The notes beneath the pieces are model-generated. The model did no database searches, was not told the DNA's origin, and saw nothing but the letters and a program-made list of their open reading frames with translations. Shown piece after piece: positions 1 through 7,968 of a DNA stretch of 64,000 nucleotides (position 1 is the stretch's first letter; every line of letters begins with the position of its first letter). The stretch covers positions 46,503 through 110,502 of the forward strand of contig JBLRWQ010000001.1 of NCBI GenBank assembly GCA_047921175.1, in the 5' to 3' direction. A program made the position numbers and the translations under genes. This DNA is from T1Sed10-7 sp047921175 (GTDB lineage Bacteria > Actinomycetota > Nitriliruptoria > Nitriliruptorales > Nitriliruptoraceae).

Positions 1-53
1 ACGACATCGAGGCGCTGGCCGTCCTCGGTCGCTGCGACGGTGAAGGCGGTCAC
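1..53 (-). CDS. RluA-family pseudouridine synthase, N-terminal 17 codons only
   Basis: The GTG start overlaps the lspA stop (GTGA, 50-53), and the frame runs off the left edge. The visible residues (V-T-A-F-T-V-A-A-T-E-D-G-Q-R-L-D-V) look like the beginning of the S4-like RNA-binding domain that opens RluA/RluD enzymes, with its typical G-x-R-L-D. lspA followed by an rluD-type gene is a common actinobacterial order. RluA enzymes convert specific uridines in 23S rRNA to pseudouridine. Only the start is present, so the family rests on this motif plus context. Confidence 0.6.
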   Translation of the reverse strand, partial: MTAFTVAATEDGQRLDV

Positions 54-703
54 GCCTGCGGCTCGTCGTCGCCGGCGGCGTCGGGCGCCTCGGACCCGTC
101 GGACGCCTCGGACCCGTCGGACGCCTCGGACCCGTCGGACGCACCGGATGCGCCCGAGGTTGGTGCCGCGGCAGCGAGCCGCCGCTCCTCCACGAGCACC
201 GCGAGCACCAGCAGCACGAACCCGACCGTGATGGCGCTGTCGGCCACGTTGAAGCGGGGGAACGTGCCCCAGGCGACGAAGTCGACCACGTAGCCGGTCC
301 CGAAGCCGTCGCCGCCCGGCCGCAGCAGCCGGTCCAGGGCGTTGCCGACCGCGCCGGAGAGCAACATGCCGTAGGCGACCGCGGCGGTCCGTGACGGCGC
401 AGCGGGCAGTACCCGGCCCACCAGCACGAGCACCCCGACGGTGACGATCAGGAACAGCCAGTGCGGCGCTGCGACGCCGAAGGCCCCGCCCGGGTTGTAG
501 ACCAGCTGCCACCCGACCTGTGCGCCCAGCCAGGGCACGAAGCGCCCGGGGAGCAGCAGCGCCTCAGCGAGCTGTTTCGTCACCTGGTCGAGCAGGACCA
601 GCGCGGTCGCCAGGGTCAGCCCCACGGGGACCGCATGCGGGTAGACCGCCGCGTGCGCCTCGCCGGGCCCCGGCTCGCTGGTCGGGACGTCCGCGTCGCT
701 CAC
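50..703 (-). CDS. lspA: Lipoprotein signal peptidase (signal peptidase II)
   Basis: Cuts signal peptides from prolipoproteins after lipidation, within the inner membrane. The 217-residue protein has about four membrane segments and both family motifs: G-N-x-x-D-R with catalytic Asp near residue 124 and F-N-x-A-D with catalytic Asp near 155. The chosen GTG (703) lies 4 bases after the traR stop; the frame stays open further upstream but would overlap traR. The C-terminus carries an unusual acidic tail made of three S-D-G-S-E-A repeats, absent from typical LspA, encoded by an 18-bp tandem repeat. At least two lipoprotein genes in this window (45460, 47284) would supply substrates. Confidence 0.93.
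   Translation of the reverse strand: MSDADVPTSEPGPGEAHAAVYPHAVPVGLTLATALVLLDQVTKQLAEALLLPGRFVPWLGAQVGWQLVYNPGGAFGVAAPHWLFLIVTVGVLVLVGRVLPAAPSRTAAVAYGMLLSGAVGNALDRLLRPGGDGFGTGYVVDFVAWGTFPRFNVADSAITVGFVLLVLAVLVEERRLAAAAPTSGASGASDGSEASDGSEASDGSEAPDAAGDDEPQA
87..140. repeat. Three perfect copies of an 18-bp tandem repeat inside lspA
   Basis: Units 87-104, 105-122 and 123-140 are identical (plus strand GCCTCGGACCCGTCGGAC), followed by a degenerate partial copy. They encode a Ser/Asp/Glu/Gly/Ala hexapeptide in the LspA tail. The unit is a multiple of three, so copy-number change would lengthen or shorten the tail without a frameshift. Confidence 0.9.
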
Positions 704-707
704 CGTG

Positions 708-1085
708 TCAGCGGCCCGTCTCCTCGCGACGCTTGCAGGCCATGCACATCGTCGCGTAGGGCAGGACCTCGAGCCGTTCGGCCTCGATGTACTCGCCGCA
801 GCTCTCGCAGCGCCCGTAGCCGCCGGCGTCCATGCGCCGCAAGGCATCGTCGATCTGGGTCAGGATGCGCCGGGCGTGGTTCGACAGCGACTGCGCCGTC
901 TCCCGCTCGAAGCTGGCGGAGCCGGCGTCCGCGGGGTCGTCGTCGAAGCCGCCCTCACGCCAGTTGTTGACATCCGCCTCCGCATCGAGCTCCGCGACCT
1001 GCTCGAGCAGTTGCGCACGCTCGGTCTCCAGCTCCTCGCGACGGGCGCGGAGCTCGGTCTTGGTGGGGGCACGTCGTGTCGTCAT
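708..1085 (-). CDS. TraR/DksA-type C4 zinc-finger protein
   Basis: A 125-residue DksA/TraR-like protein. Residues about 8-90 are strongly helical and Glu/Arg-rich (a coiled coil). The C-terminus has a four-cysteine zinc finger, C-E-S-C followed about 17 residues later by C-M-A-C. In proteobacteria such proteins bind the RNA polymerase secondary channel; the actinobacterial relatives are less well understood. The ATG at 1085 gives the usual M-T-T-R-R start; upstream codons would enter the ileS promoter region. A TACGTT hexamer (minus strand, 1101-1096) ends 10 bases before the ATG, so the mRNA may have almost no leader. lspA follows 4 bases downstream, so they are probably co-transcribed. Confidence 0.85.
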   Translation of the reverse strand: MTTRRAPTKTELRARREELETERAQLLEQVAELDAEADVNNWREGGFDDDPADAGSASFERETAQSLSNHARRILTQIDDALRRMDAGGYGRCESCGEYIEAERLEVLPYATMCMACKRREETGR

Positions 1086-1119
1086 AGGGCCGCGGAACGT
1101 AGCAGAGCCGGCCGCCGCG

Positions 1120-1148
1120 ATGACACCACCCCGGCACGCCCGTAGACT
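1120..1148 (+). promoter_or_regulatory. Predicted sigma-70-type promoter for the ileS leader
   Basis: A -35 like ATGACA (1120-1125; 5 of 6 to TTGACA), a 17-base spacer and a -10 of TAGACT (1143-1148). Initiation would fall near 1155, just before the T-box leader. The stretch is shared with the divergent traR promoter region. Assigned by eye. Confidence 0.5.
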
Positions 1149-1154
1149 GCCCGC

Positions 1155-1524
1155 CACCACCACCTCGGTGGCACAACGCGACGACGAGGACGCGGCGCCC
1201 AGGGGCGCCCCACGACGAGCGAGCCGGGACGGTGGGAGCCGGCGGTGGGGTCCGGGGCGGCATCACCTCCGAGCGGCCGCGACGAGACCCGCTGCCCGTC
1301 CCACCGGACGCGGCCGGGGCGTAGGCGTGGACGTCGCCCGCACGACACGCGGGCCCCCGGCGCGAGCCGGTGCGGATGACCAGAGCGGGCCGCGACGGCG
1401 GCCAACGAGGGTGGGACCGCGGTCCCGCGCCACCGGCGCGGACGATCGTCCCTCGAGCACCCGATCAGACCGCCTCAGGACCGCCGCCGGTCCGGGCTCC
1501 CCCCCACCCTCGAGGTCCAGCACG
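1155..1524 (+). promoter_or_regulatory. T-box riboswitch leader of ileS
   Basis: The 370-base leader contains the T-box core AGGGTGGGACCGCGG at 1408-1422, matching the consensus AGGGTGGNACCGCG. Flanking CGAGGG (1406-1411) can pair with CCCTCG (1450-1455) to close the antiterminator/antisequestrator helix around the T-box bulge. A segment near 1218-1245 (GAGCCGGGACGGTGGGAGCC) resembles the conserved element that follows stem I. Actinobacterial ileS T-boxes mostly act on translation, by freeing the Shine-Dalgarno when uncharged tRNA-Ile binds. No U-run terminator was seen before ileS, which fits that mode. The specifier codon is not securely placed. This explains the whole 439-base gene-free stretch 1086-1524. 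Confidence 0.85.
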
Positions 1525-4500
1525 ATGGCTGACGTCCCCGCCGCTGCGAGCGCACCCACCATCTCGACGTCCGAGGCGTCGGCGCCCGACGACGGCACCT
1601 CCGGCGCCGTACCGACCGCTCCCTGGCCGTCGGTGTCCGCGCGACCCGACCTGCCGTCGCTGGAGACCGAGGTCCTGGACCTGTGGCGCGAGCGGGACGT
1701 GTTCGCCCGCAGCCTGGCGCAGCGCGATGACGCACCGGTGTGGACCTTCTACGAGGGCCCGCCGACCGCGAACGGGATGCCCGGGACCCACCACGTCGAG
1801 GCCCGGGTCTTCAAGGACATCTTCCCGCGCTACCGCACCATGAAGGGGCTGTTCGTGCGGCGCAAGGGCGGCTGGGACTGCCACGGCCTGCCCGTGGAGC
1901 TCGAGGTGGAGCGGGAGCTCGGGCTCGACTCCAAGGCCGACATCGAGGCGTACGGCATCGAGGCCTTCAACGCCCGCTGCCGCGAGTCGGTGCTGCGCTA
2001 CGTGGGTGCGTTCGAGGACCTGACGACCCGGATCGGGTTCTGGATCGACACCGACGACGCCTACCGCACCATGGACACCTCCTACGTCGAGAGCCTGTGG
2101 TGGGCGCTGAAGGAGCTGTGGGAGCAGGACCTGATCTTCGAGGACCACCGCGTCGCGCCCTACTGCGGCCGGTGCGGCACGGCCCTGTCCGACGCCGAGG
2201 TCTCGCAGGGCTACCAGGAGGTCGACGACCCGAGCGTCTACGTCCGCTTCCCCGTCCTCGACGGGCCGCTCGCCGAGGTGGGCGCGGCGCTCGTGGTGTG
2301 GACGACGACCCCCTGGACCCTGCCGTCCAACACCGCCTGCGCGGTCGGCGCTGACATCGTCTACGAGCTGGTCCGCACCTCGGCGTTCGGGGTCGAGGAC
2401 GAGCTGCTGGTGCTGGCGCGCGAGCGCCGGGAGGTGGTGCTCGGTGCCGACGCCGAGGTGGTCCGCACCGTCTCGCTGGAGGAGCTGGTCGGGACCCACT
2501 ACCAGCGGCCCTTCGACGTGGTCCCGCTGCCCGAGGACACGGACCTGCACCTGCTGGTGACCGCCGACTTCGTGACCACCTCCGACGGCTCCGGCATCGT
2601 CCACCTCGCCCCCGCCTTCGGCGCCGACGACATGGCGGTCGGCCGTGCGCACGGCTGGCCGGTGCTCAACCCGGTCGACGCCACCGGCAGCTTCACGCTC
2701 GGCCCGTGGGAGGGCACCTTCGTCAAGGACGCCGACGAGTGGCTGGTCCAGAACCTCGACCAGCGCGGCCTGCTGGTCAAGCAGCAGACCTACACCCACA
2801 CCTACCCGTTCTGCTGGCGCTGCAAGCGGCCGCTGATCTACTGGGCCAAGCCGTCCTGGTACATCCGGACCACCGCCAAGCGGGACCAGCTGCTGGCGAA
2901 CAACGCCCGTATCGACTGGCATCCGGAGCACATCCGTGACGGCCGGTTCGGCCGGTGGCTGGAGAACAACGTCGACTGGGCCCTGTCCCGCGACCGGTAC
3001 TGGGGCACCCCGCTGCCCTTCTGGCGCTGCGGAGACTGCGGCGAGGTGGAGGTCGTCGCCAGCCGCGCGGAGCTGGGCGTCAGGGCCGGCCGGGACCTGA
3101 CCGACCTGGACCCGCACCGCCCGTACGTCGATGACGTGACCCTGCCGTGCGCGGCGTGCGGTGGGACCGCCCACCGGGTCCCGGAGGTCGCAGACGCCTG
3201 GTTCGACTCCGGGGGGATGCCCTTCGCCCAGTGGGGCTACCCGCACCAGGGGCAGGAGGAGTTCGCCCGGCACTACCCCGCCGACTACATCTGCGAGGCG
3301 ATCGACCAGACCCGCGGGTGGTTCTACTCGCTGCTGGCCGAGTCGACGCTGCTGTTCGACGACAGCTCCTACCGGACGTGCGCCGTCCTCGGCCACATCG
3401 TGGACGAGGACGGTCGCAAGATGTCCAAGTCCGCCGGCAACGTGCTCGACCCGTGGGAGCTGATCGACGACCACGGTGCCGATGCGCTGCGCTGGCTGAT
3501 GTTCGCCGAGGGCAACCCGTGGGTGAACCGCCGGGTCAGCCACAACCTGCTCGAGGACGTGGTCCGGCGCTTCCTGCTGACCCTGTGGAACACCCACGTC
3601 TTCTTCACCACCTACGCCGCGATCGACGGCTTCGACCTCGACCAGGCGGCCCCGCCGGTGGCCGAGCGGCCCGCGATCGACCGGTGGGTGCTGGCCGAGC
3701 TCGCGGCGCTGGTCGACACCGTCGATGGTGCGCTGGACCGCTACGACGTCTCCACCTCGACGCGTGCCCTGGAGCGGTTCGTCGAGGACCTGTCCAACTG
3801 GTACGTCCGGCGCACGCGGCGGCGCTTCTGGAAGGCGGCCCACGACGACCCGGCCGACAAGGCCGCCGCCTACCACACCCTGCACACCTGCCTGACGACG
3901 CTGTCACAGCTGCTGGCCCCGTTCGTGCCGTTCCTGGCCGAGCGGCTGTGGCAGGACCTGGTCGTGGCGCCGGCGCGGGCCGCGGGCCGCGAACCCTCCC
4001 ACGACTCGGTGCACCTGACCGCGTTCCCCGTCGCCGAGCCGGCGTGGCGGGACGAGGGGCTGCGCGCGGCGATGGCCACCGCCCGGCGGGTGACCGAGCT
4101 CGGCCGCCAGGCCCGCAACGACTCCGGCGTGAAGGTCCGCCAGCCGCTCGCCCGGGCGCTGGTGCACGTACCCGCCGATGAGCGGGCCGGCCTCGCCTCC
4201 CTGACCGCGGAGATCGCCGAGGAGCTCAACGTCCACCACATCGAGCTCGCGGACGGCACCGGGGACCTGGTGGAGCGCTCCTGCAAGCCGAACTTCCGGA
4301 CGCTGGGACCGGCGTTCCAGCAGCGGGCACCGAAGGTCGCGAGGGCCATCACCGGCCTGGACGCCGAGGGCGCCGCGTCGCTCGCCGCAGCGCTGGCCGA
4401 GGGGCCGGCCGAGCTCGAGGTCGACGGGGAGACCGTGACCGTCACCGTCGACATGGTCGAGGTGATCGAACGGCCCCGGACCGGGTGGGCGGTCGCGCGC

Positions 4501-4809
4501 GACGCGACCAGCTCGTTCGCGCTCGACACCGAGCTGACCCGCGGGCTGGAGGTGGAGGGCGCGGCGCGTGAGCTGGTCCGGGCCGTGAACGACCTGCGCA
4601 AGGCCGCGGGGCTGGAGCTCGCGGACCGTATCGAGCTGGTCGTCTCCATCGACCCGGCCGAGCTCGACGAGGAGCTGGCCGCGGCAGGCCACTACGACAC
4701 GGTCGCCCGCGACGTGCTGGCAACTGCGGTCCACCGTGCCCCGGTGGCCGACGGCACCCGCATCGACCTCGGCGCGCTCGGGGCGGCGCTGGTCGCGATC
4801 CGCCCGTGA
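1525..4809 (+). CDS. ileS: Isoleucyl-tRNA synthetase
   Basis: Charges tRNA-Ile with isoleucine. 1094 residues, usual for the long class I enzyme. The HIGH-type motif region is G-P-P-T-A-N-G-M-P-G-T-H-H near residue 78, and K-M-S-K-S is near 632. The editing domain (about 220-430) and the W-F-D-S-G motif before the KMSKS region are present, as are several Cys pairs (for example C-G-R-C and C-A-A-C). The P-P-T-A-N-G signature points to the IleS2-like branch rather than the E. coli type; this is a motif judgement. The frame is open for 230 codons upstream, but that part is T-box leader. ATG 1525 gives a normal N-terminus. The next gene overlaps its stop (GTGA). Confidence 0.97.
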   Translation: MADVPAAASAPTISTSEASAPDDGTSGAVPTAPWPSVSARPDLPSLETEVLDLWRERDVFARSLAQRDDAPVWTFYEGPPTANGMPGTHHVEARVFKDIFPRYRTMKGLFVRRKGGWDCHGLPVELEVERELGLDSKADIEAYGIEAFNARCRESVLRYVGAFEDLTTRIGFWIDTDDAYRTMDTSYVESLWWALKELWEQDLIFEDHRVAPYCGRCGTALSDAEVSQGYQEVDDPSVYVRFPVLDGPLAEVGAALVVWTTTPWTLPSNTACAVGADIVYELVRTSAFGVEDELLVLARERREVVLGADAEVVRTVSLEELVGTHYQRPFDVVPLPEDTDLHLLVTADFVTTSDGSGIVHLAPAFGADDMAVGRAHGWPVLNPVDATGSFTLGPWEGTFVKDADEWLVQNLDQRGLLVKQQTYTHTYPFCWRCKRPLIYWAKPSWYIRTTAKRDQLLANNARIDWHPEHIRDGRFGRWLENNVDWALSRDRYWGTPLPFWRCGDCGEVEVVASRAELGVRAGRDLTDLDPHRPYVDDVTLPCAACGGTAHRVPEVADAWFDSGGMPFAQWGYPHQGQEEFARHYPADYICEAIDQTRGWFYSLLAESTLLFDDSSYRTCAVLGHIVDEDGRKMSKSAGNVLDPWELIDDHGADALRWLMFAEGNPWVNRRVSHNLLEDVVRRFLLTLWNTHVFFTTYAAIDGFDLDQAAPPVAERPAIDRWVLAELAALVDTVDGALDRYDVSTSTRALERFVEDLSNWYVRRTRRRFWKAAHDDPADKAAAYHTLHTCLTTLSQLLAPFVPFLAERLWQDLVVAPARAAGREPSHDSVHLTAFPVAEPAWRDEGLRAAMATARRVTELGRQARNDSGVKVRQPLARALVHVPADERAGLASLTAEIAEELNVHHIELADGTGDLVERSCKPNFRTLGPAFQQRAPKVARAITGLDAEGAASLAAALAEGPAELEVDGETVTVTVDMVEVIERPRTGWAVARDATSSFALDTELTRGLEVEGAARELVRAVNDLRKAAGLELADRIELVVSIDPAELDEELAAAGHYDTVARDVLATAVHRAPVADGTRIDLGALGAALVAIRP

Positions 4810-5399
4810 GCCGCCGGCTGGGGTCCTGGCTGCTGGCCACGTTCCTCACGGCCGGGGTGGTCGCGATCGTCCGGCAGCGGTGGGAGGCCCAGGCGGTGCG
4901 GCGCGGGACGCTCCCCCGTGCCAGCGCCGCCGCGGCGCTGGTGCCGCGGCGACCGCACCCGGCCTGGGCCGAGCAGCTGGCGGGCTGGGTCCCGACCCGG
5001 CCGGCGACCCCCCTCGGTCGGCTCGTCGCGACCGTCTGGGCCGGTCCCCTGACCGTGGTCGGGTTCGGGCTCGCCGCGTTGGCCGGTGCCCACCCGCGCT
5101 GGGACGTGGACCTCGGCTGCTTCGTGGCCCGCGGTGTCGGCGGTCCGTCGCGGGTCGCGCTGCGCGCGGTGGGGGCGAGCGCGAACACCGTCGGGTTGGT
5201 GGTGCTCAGCCCCGGGCCGCGACCGGATCCGGTGCTGCTGGCGCACGAGGCCGTCCACGCGCGTCAGGCCGAGCGGCTCGGTCCGCTCCTGCTGCCCGCC
5301 TACGTGCTGCTCTCGGCACGGTTCGGGTACCGCGACAACCCCCTGGAGCAGGCGGCCCGGCTGGGGGCACGCCGCGCGCTGCCCGGCCGACCGCACTGA
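4806..5399 (+). CDS. Small membrane-associated protein with an H-E-A-V-H motif, unknown function
   Basis: 197 residues, starting at a GTG that overlaps the ileS stop by 4 bases, so it is translationally coupled to ileS. Residues about 5-22 form one hydrophobic segment, and a second weaker one lies near 80-98. Around residue 148 is L-A-H-E-A-V-H-A-R-Q, which resembles the H-E-x-x-H zinc site of metallopeptidases or the H-E-x-x-H-x-x-Q of DUF4157-type proteins. A further Asp/Glu-containing segment (Y-R-D-N-P-L-E-Q-A-A) follows about 25 residues later, where a third metal ligand could sit. I do not recognise the family. It converges with divIVA, with 31 bases between them. Confidence 0.7.
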   Translation: MSRRLGSWLLATFLTAGVVAIVRQRWEAQAVRRGTLPRASAAAALVPRRPHPAWAEQLAGWVPTRPATPLGRLVATVWAGPLTVVGFGLAALAGAHPRWDVDLGCFVARGVGGPSRVALRAVGASANTVGLVVLSPGPRPDPVLLAHEAVHARQAERLGPLLLPAYVLLSARFGYRDNPLEQAARLGARRALPGRPH

Positions 5400-5430
5400 G
5401 CGAGCCGTCCCGGTCAGCCCGCCAGAGGGT

Positions 5431-6351
5431 TCAGCTCCAGATCGGGGGGTCGGGCTCGACCTGCCGGTCGCGTTCGTCGCCGGCCCCGTCCGGCTGCTGC
5501 CCGGCCGCGACGTCGCCAGCGGCATCCGTGGCGTCCTCAGCGGCATCCGTGGCGTCATCGGAGCGGTGCCAGGGGTCCGCGTCCTCCCCGGAGGACCCGA
5601 CCGGCGGGACACCGCCCCCGGGGTCGCCATCGACCAGCCCGTCGGCCGGGGGCGCCGCGGGTGGAGCCGGCGTTGCTGCGGGCGCCTCGTCGACAGCGGT
5701 CGTCGGCCACGGGGGCGGTGCCAGGTCCGATGCGCCGGCGGCCAGGTCGTACGCCTCCCGGGCCGCGGTCTCGTCAGCCGCGACCCGTGGGAGCAGCTCG
5801 GCGTAGGGATCGGGCAGGGCCTCGAGGGCCTGCAGCTGGGACCCGAGGTGGGCCCGCAGCTGCTCGCGGTGCGCCGCGTCGAGGTGCTGCACCTCGTGCA
5901 GCCGCGCGCGCAGCTGCGCGACCTCGTCCGCCGCGCTCGCCCGCAGCCGGGCCGCCTCGTCCGCCGCGCTCGCCCGCAGCCGGGCCGCCTCTGCCTCGGC
6001 GGTGGACCGTCGCTCGTCCGCCTCGCGTTTGGCCTGCTCCCGGGTCGCGGCCAGCTCACGTTCGGTCGCGGTGCGCAGGGTCGCCACCTCGGCCTCGGCC
6101 TCGGTGCGGACCCGATCGGCCGCGTCCTGCACCGTGACCAGGGTGCGCGTGAGGGTGGCCTCACGCTCGCGGGCGGCGGCCAGCTCGCCCTCCAGTGCCT
6201 TGACCCGCTGCTCGAGGGTGTGCCGGTGGGCGGCGTCAGCTTCGACCTGGTCGGCGAGCCGGTCGAGGAAGGCGTCCACCTCGTCGCGGTCGTAGCCACG
6301 CGCACGCAGGCGGAACTCCTCGGCCACGATCTGCTCAGGACTCAGCGACAC
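5431..6351 (-). CDS. divIVA: DivIVA-domain polar growth / septum-site protein (Wag31-like)
   Basis: 306 residues. The N-terminal 60 residues are the DivIVA membrane-curvature-sensing domain (F-R-L-R-A-R-G-Y-D-R-D-E-V-D-A-F-L). A long Ala/Glu/Arg coiled coil runs to about residue 190, then an acidic, Pro/Ala/Asp-rich tail ends the protein. The GTG at 6351 has a strong Shine-Dalgarno (GGAGGA) 5 bases upstream. The coiled coil contains two perfect 33-bp repeats. In actinobacteria DivIVA recruits the wall-elongation machinery to poles and septa. It is the last gene of the ftsZ-pgeF-yggS-sepF-yggT-divIVA run, 14 bases after yggT. Confidence 0.92.
   Translation of the reverse strand: MSLSPEQIVAEEFRLRARGYDRDEVDAFLDRLADQVEADAAHRHTLEQRVKALEGELAAAREREATLTRTLVTVQDAADRVRTEAEAEVATLRTATERELAATREQAKREADERRSTAEAEAARLRASAADEAARLRASAADEVAQLRARLHEVQHLDAAHREQLRAHLGSQLQALEALPDPYAELLPRVAADETAAREAYDLAAGASDLAPPPWPTTAVDEAPAATPAPPAAPPADGLVDGDPGGGVPPVGSSGEDADPWHRSDDATDAAEDATDAAGDVAAGQQPDGAGDERDRQVEPDPPIWS
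5924..5989. repeat. Two perfect 33-bp direct repeats in divIVA
   Basis: Units 5924-5956 and 5957-5989 are identical and encode an 11-residue (hendecad) coiled-coil repeat, roughly A-R-L-R-A-S-A-A-D-E-A. An 11-residue insertion preserves the coiled-coil register, so expansion or contraction would be tolerated. The acidic tail near 5510-5560 also contains a weaker 21-bp repetition. Confidence 0.85.
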
Positions 6352-6365
6352 GGGATCCTCCGGTC

Positions 6366-6674
6366 TCAGAAGGGCAGGCTCGCGGCGATGGGCCGCAGGA
6401 ACAGGGTCAACCCGAAGAACAGCACCAGGATCGACAGATCCAGGGCCACACCGCCGATCCGGAGCGGTGGGATGACCTTGCGCAGGGGGGCGAGCACGGG
6501 GTCCACCAGCCGGCGGACCCCGAGCTGCAGCGGGACCAGCGGCTCCGGCGTACGGGGGATCCAGGAGAAGATCACGTGCGCGAGCAGCACCACCCAGTAC
6601 AGGTCGAGCAGCAGCCCGAGGGTCTGCCCGACCGGGCCGGGCCGGACAACCGCGACCAGGAGCCCTGCGCTCAC
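6366..6674 (-). CDS. YggT-family membrane protein
   Basis: 102 residues with two hydrophobic segments (about 18-38 and 78-98) separated by a loop with the family motif F-S-W-I-P-R-T-P-E-P and V-D-P-V-L-A-P-L-R-K-V-I-P. YggT proteins sit next to sepF and divIVA in many Gram-positive bacteria and are associated with division or envelope integrity; the biochemical role is unknown. The start overlaps the sepF stop by 4 bases, so the two are translationally coupled. Confidence 0.9.
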   Translation of the reverse strand: MSAGLLVAVVRPGPVGQTLGLLLDLYWVVLLAHVIFSWIPRTPEPLVPLQLGVRRLVDPVLAPLRKVIPPLRIGGVALDLSILVLFFGLTLFLRPIAASLPF

Positions 6675-7240
6675 GCCTGCGGCCTGGCCGGCACCCGGTA
6701 CCCGAGCTCGGTGAGCCGCCGTCGCTCGTCGACGGGCAGACGGACCCCATCCGGCACGAGCAGGAACGCACGGGTCCCGACCTTGGTCAGCTCACCGCGC
6801 AGGGCGTAGGTCAGCCCCGAGACGAAGTCCACGACCCGGCGGGCGGTCGCCGCAGGTGCGTCGACGAGGTCGAACAGGACCGGCTGTCCCGACCGGTAGC
6901 GGGCGCCGACGGCCTCGACGTCCTCGAAGTCGGTGACGGTCACCTGGGCGACCCGCTGCGCCGTTGCCGCCGCGCTGTCCGCTGCACGCAAGGGACGCAC
7001 GTTGCTGGCCTCGACGCCGCGCAGCTCCGCCTCGCGGACGACCTCCCGGGCCACGGCGGCGGATGCGCCGACCGCGGCCCGTTCCTGCGGTCGCTCCCGG
7101 CGTACGGGCGCAGGCCGCTCGGCGACGGTCACGTCGGGGTCCTCGCCGGGCACGAACCGGCCCGCGAGCTCGTCGTAGACCTCGTCCGGCTCCTCCTTCA
7201 GACCGAGGTAGACCAGGGTGCGGTTCCACATCGCGCTCAC
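6671..7240 (-). CDS. sepF: Cell division protein SepF
   Basis: 189 residues. SepF binds FtsZ and, through an N-terminal amphipathic helix, tethers it to the membrane, standing in for FtsA, which is absent here. An N-terminal helix (M-W-N-R-T-L-V-Y-L-G-L) is followed by an acidic linker and the C-terminal SepF core (about 95-180), with the family pattern V-L-F-D-L then R-R-V-V-D-F-V-S-G-L-T-Y-A-L-R-G. The GTG at 7240 overlaps yggS by 4 bases; an internal ATG at codon 4 (7231) is an alternative start and agrees with other SepF N-termini. Confidence 0.95.
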   Translation of the reverse strand: MSAMWNRTLVYLGLKEEPDEVYDELAGRFVPGEDPDVTVAERPAPVRRERPQERAAVGASAAVAREVVREAELRGVEASNVRPLRAADSAAATAQRVAQVTVTDFEDVEAVGARYRSGQPVLFDLVDAPAATARRVVDFVSGLTYALRGELTKVGTRAFLLVPDGVRLPVDERRRLTELGYRVPARPQA

Positions 7241-7968
7241 GCTGCGTCCTTTCGCCAGGGCCCCGCACCACGGGGGCCGAACAGGGCGGTTCCGATCCTG
7301 ACCATGGTGGCACCCTCCGCCACCGCCGCCTCGAGGTCCGCCGACATCCCCATCGACAGGTGCACGACCTCCGGCATCGCGGCGTGGAGCTCGTCACGCT
7401 GGGCCCGGAGCGCCGCGAAGTGCGGCCGGGCGGCGCTGGCGGCGTCCTGCCCGGGGGGCGGCAGCGGGGGGATGGTCATCAGGCCCTCGACGGCGAGGTT
7501 GGGACGGGAGCGAGCGTAGGCGACCAGGTCGGCGGTCTCGGTGAGGCCGCACCCGCCCTTGGCCGGATCGTCGCCGACGTTGACCTGGACCAGCAGCCGC
7601 TGGACCGCCGCCGCGGCCTGCGCGCGCCGGGACAGCTCGTCGACCAGGGACCGGCGGTCCACGCTGTGGACGAGCACGTGCGTGCCGACGATGTCCCGCA
7701 CCTTGTTGCGCTGCAGGCCACCGACCAGGTGCCACCGGGCACCCGGCACCTCGGGACGCTTGGCGACGAGCTCCTGGACCCGGTTCTCCGCCAGGTCGAC
7801 CAGCCCCAGCTCGACCGCGGCGCGCGCCACATCCGGCGGGTGGGTCTTGGTGACCCCGAGCAGGACCACGTCCGCCGGGGACCGGCCGGCCGCCCGGGCC
7901 GCCCGCTCGATGCGGCCGCGGACCTCGTCGAGCCGCTGGGCGAGGGCGCGCCGGTCGGGTCCGATCAC
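7237..7968 (-). CDS. YggS-family pyridoxal-5'-phosphate homeostasis protein
   Basis: 243 residues with an alanine-racemase-like TIM barrel. The PLP-binding Lys lies in L-L-G-V-T-K-T near residue 40, and the family segments L-A-E-N-R-V-Q-E-L, W-H-L-V-G-G-L-Q-R-N-K and L-S-M-G-M-S-A-D-L-E-A-A are all present. These proteins bind PLP and buffer vitamin B6 and amino-acid pools rather than catalyse a known reaction. It lies between pgeF/yfiH and sepF with 4-base overlaps on both sides, the usual actinobacterial order. The start GTG (7968) is fixed by the overlap. Confidence 0.95.
   Translation of the reverse strand: MIGPDRRALAQRLDEVRGRIERAARAAGRSPADVVLLGVTKTHPPDVARAAVELGLVDLAENRVQELVAKRPEVPGARWHLVGGLQRNKVRDIVGTHVLVHSVDRRSLVDELSRRAQAAAAVQRLLVQVNVGDDPAKGGCGLTETADLVAYARSRPNLAVEGLMTIPPLPPPGQDAASAARPHFAALRAQRDELHAAMPEVVHLSMGMSADLEAAVAEGATMVRIGTALFGPRGAGPWRKDAA

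Noticed and set aside
1262..1264. ATC as T-box specifier codon
   Set aside because: It is downstream of the conserved element that follows stem I, so it is not accepted as specifier without a model search.
1465..3885. 806-codon open frame antisense to ileS
   Set aside because: Typical GC-rich shadow: its composition (Gly/Val/Arg/Gln-rich, no motifs) mirrors the ileS codons, and ileS is certain.
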